A stretch of 7,171 nt of DNA from positions 1-7,171 of the forward strand of contig CAMATR010000082.1 in the NCBI GenBank assembly GCA_945861175.1, written 5' to 3'. Positions 5,990-7,171 of the stretch are shown one piece after another. The position numbers were made by a program, and so were the translations under genes. The stretch comes from Chitinophaga pinensis (GTDB lineage: Bacteria; Bacteroidota; Bacteroidia; Flavobacteriales_D; Crocinitomicaceae). Under the pieces are notes generated by a model. It searched no databases, was not told where the DNA came from, and was given only the letters and a program-made list of their open reading frames with translations. Position 1 is the first letter of the stretch. Every line of letters begins with the position of its first letter.

Positions 5990-5997
5990 TAATTTTG
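5990..5997 (+). promoter_or_regulatory. Candidate -7 box upstream of the TPR gene
   Basis: TAATTTTG matches the Bacteroidota -7 consensus TAnnTTTG. Transcription would begin near 6003 and give a leader of about 38 nt ending in an A-rich tract (AGTAAAAAAA) before the ATG at 6041. It lies in the 82-nt gap after the solo TonB domain, the largest gap in this gene group, so the TPR gene may have its own promoter. No TTG is seen at the expected -33 position. Confidence 0.4.
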
Positions 5998-6040
5998 GCA
6001 AGGCAATTGCTACGCATTGAATAAATAAAAAGTAAAAAAA

Positions 6041-7171
6041 ATGAAAAGACTGAAGATAGTTGCTCTCGCATTACTTTTAAGCGCAGGAACTTACGCACAG
6101 ACGTTAAAAGATGCTATTTATAAAACGGATAACGAACGTTTTTCTCAAGCCTCGACGGAATTTAAAAATTTGATATCCATAGAACCAACAGGATGTAATT
6201 ACTTTTATTTTGGCGAAAACTACTTGGAATGGGGAGAAATAGACTCTGCAATTACCGTTTGGAAATTAGGTGTAGAAAAGGATCCATTGGCTCCATTGTC
6301 GACTGTCGCAAAAGGAAAAGTTTTGTGGATTGAAGGTAATAAAGTAGCTGCCCAAACTGAATTTAACAAAGCTCTCACAGCGACTAAAAAGAAAAATGCT
6401 GAGGTGATGCGCGCAATTGCTGAAACATATATAGAATCTGATGATAAAAGTCTTGATGAGGCTATTGCTCTTTTGGAGATAGCCACTAAGCTTGATCCAA
6501 AAAATGAAGATGGTCATCTTTTGATGGGGGATGCGCTTTTGGAGAAAACACCAGCTAATGGAAGCCCTGCGATTATTAGCTATAGAAAAGTTTTGGAAAT
6601 TAATCCTAATTCGCCTAGAGGGATTGTACGAATTGCAAAACTATACCAACGTGCTCAAAACTTTGAGGAGGCAAATAAATACTATCAAGAAGCGAAAGAT
6701 GTAGATGCCACATATGCTCCCGCTTATCGCGAAAATGCTGAGTTAAATATGAAGTTTAAAAAATATTCAAAGGCAATTGAAAACTGGAAAAAATACCTAG
6801 AATTAAACAATAGTGATGAGGCCCGTTATCGGTTTGCTACTGCCATGTATTCTGGGAAACAATTTTGTGAGGCAATTCCTGAGATAGAAAACCTACAATT
6901 AAAGGGCTTCAATAACTTTTATATGGAGCGAATGTTAGCTAATTCGTTATACGAGTGCGGAAAAGATACAGAAACAACTTTAAAAGGATTGGCCGCATCT
7001 GATCGGTTTTTTCAAATAGCGCCTGCAGATAAAATAATTTCGAATGATTATAAATATAGAGGTTTGATTTTATCAAAATCTGGTAATGATTCGTTAGCAA
7101 TTGTTGAATTAGAAAAAGCTTCTGCAATTAATCCAGATGCGGCTAAAGAATTGTCTGGTGATATTGGTCGC
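6041..7171 (+). CDS. Exported TPR-repeat protein, 3' end outside window
   Basis: From ATG 6041 the frame is open for 377 codons to the window edge. A signal peptide is clear: MKRLK, a hydrophobic core (6-15), then GTYAQ with likely cleavage after Ala19. The remainder is a chain of TPR-like helix pairs. Recognisable units begin near residues 54, 88, 124, 158, 194, 228, 262, 293 and 337. Most have an A-type helix with Gly, Ala or Tyr at the small-residue positions and a B helix such as DSAITVWKLGVEKDP (68-82), DEAIALLEIATKLDP (139-153), PAIISYRKVLEINP (176-189), EEANKYYQEAKDVD (209-222) and SLAIVELEKASAINP (351-365). TPR solenoids bind other proteins, so this is a likely periplasmic scaffold, possibly for the PstS-like or TonB-domain proteins upstream. 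An A-rich tract precedes the start. The length and C-terminal domain, if any, cannot be seen. No catalytic motif is visible. Confidence 0.88.
   Translation, partial: MKRLKIVALALLLSAGTYAQTLKDAIYKTDNERFSQASTEFKNLISIEPTGCNYFYFGENYLEWGEIDSAITVWKLGVEKDPLAPLSTVAKGKVLWIEGNKVAAQTEFNKALTATKKKNAEVMRAIAETYIESDDKSLDEAIALLEIATKLDPKNEDGHLLMGDALLEKTPANGSPAIISYRKVLEINPNSPRGIVRIAKLYQRAQNFEEANKYYQEAKDVDATYAPAYRENAELNMKFKKYSKAIENWKKYLELNNSDEARYRFATAMYSGKQFCEAIPEIENLQLKGFNNFYMERMLANSLYECGKDTETTLKGLAASDRFFQIAPADKIISNDYKYRGLILSKSGNDSLAIVELEKASAINPDAAKELSGDIGR

Noticed and set aside
6220..6517. Two minus-strand ORFs of 83-88 codons
   Set aside because: They are antisense to the TPR gene, whose frame runs unbroken from 6041 to the window end with a signal peptide and TPR units.

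Overview
The window looks like a low-GC (roughly mid-30s %) chromosomal segment from a member of the Bacteroidota, most likely Flavobacteriales. The reasons are the Bacteroidota-type order exbB-exbD-exbD-tonB, the TonB motif FExRNxxYGAYxLR, A-rich leaders with no Shine-Dalgarno sequence, sequences resembling the Bacteroidota -7 box TAnnTTTG, and signal peptides ending AQ or SQ. No lower taxon can be assigned from the sequence alone. All recognisable genes are on the + strand. I see no mobile element, CRISPR array, tRNA or rRNA.

Layout. (1) Positions 2-676 hold the 3' two thirds of a LuxC-like acyl-CoA reductase. (2) Positions 677-1339 are a 663-nt AT-rich gap with at most one doubtful 81-codon ORF and a probable promoter at its right end. 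(3) Positions 1340-4342 hold a tight energy-transduction operon: ExbB/TolQ-type channel, two different ExbD proteins and a two-membrane-segment TonB. It closes with a clear intrinsic terminator at 4359-4399. (4) Positions 4409-5958 hold a second close-packed group: a 64-residue membrane protein, a PstS-like lipoprotein and a 133-residue secreted protein that is essentially a free-standing copy of the TonB C-terminal domain. (5) From 6041 to the window end there is an exported TPR-repeat protein, cut off by the window edge. It is read directly from the sequence as an uninterrupted frame of 377 codons.

How the genes may work together. ExbB and the two ExbDs would form the proton-driven inner-membrane motor, and TonB would carry its output across the periplasm to outer-membrane transporters. 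The PstS-like lipoprotein, the solo TonB domain and the TPR protein are all predicted to be exported, so they could be periplasmic partners of the motor. No phosphate permease genes (pstC, pstA, pstB) are present, and the PstS-like protein lacks the usual phosphate-binding loops, so phosphate uptake is doubtful. The most unusual element is the solo TonB domain. It aligns without gaps to the TonB C-terminus of the same cluster (54 of 102 residues identical by hand count), yet has no membrane anchor or proline-rich spacer.
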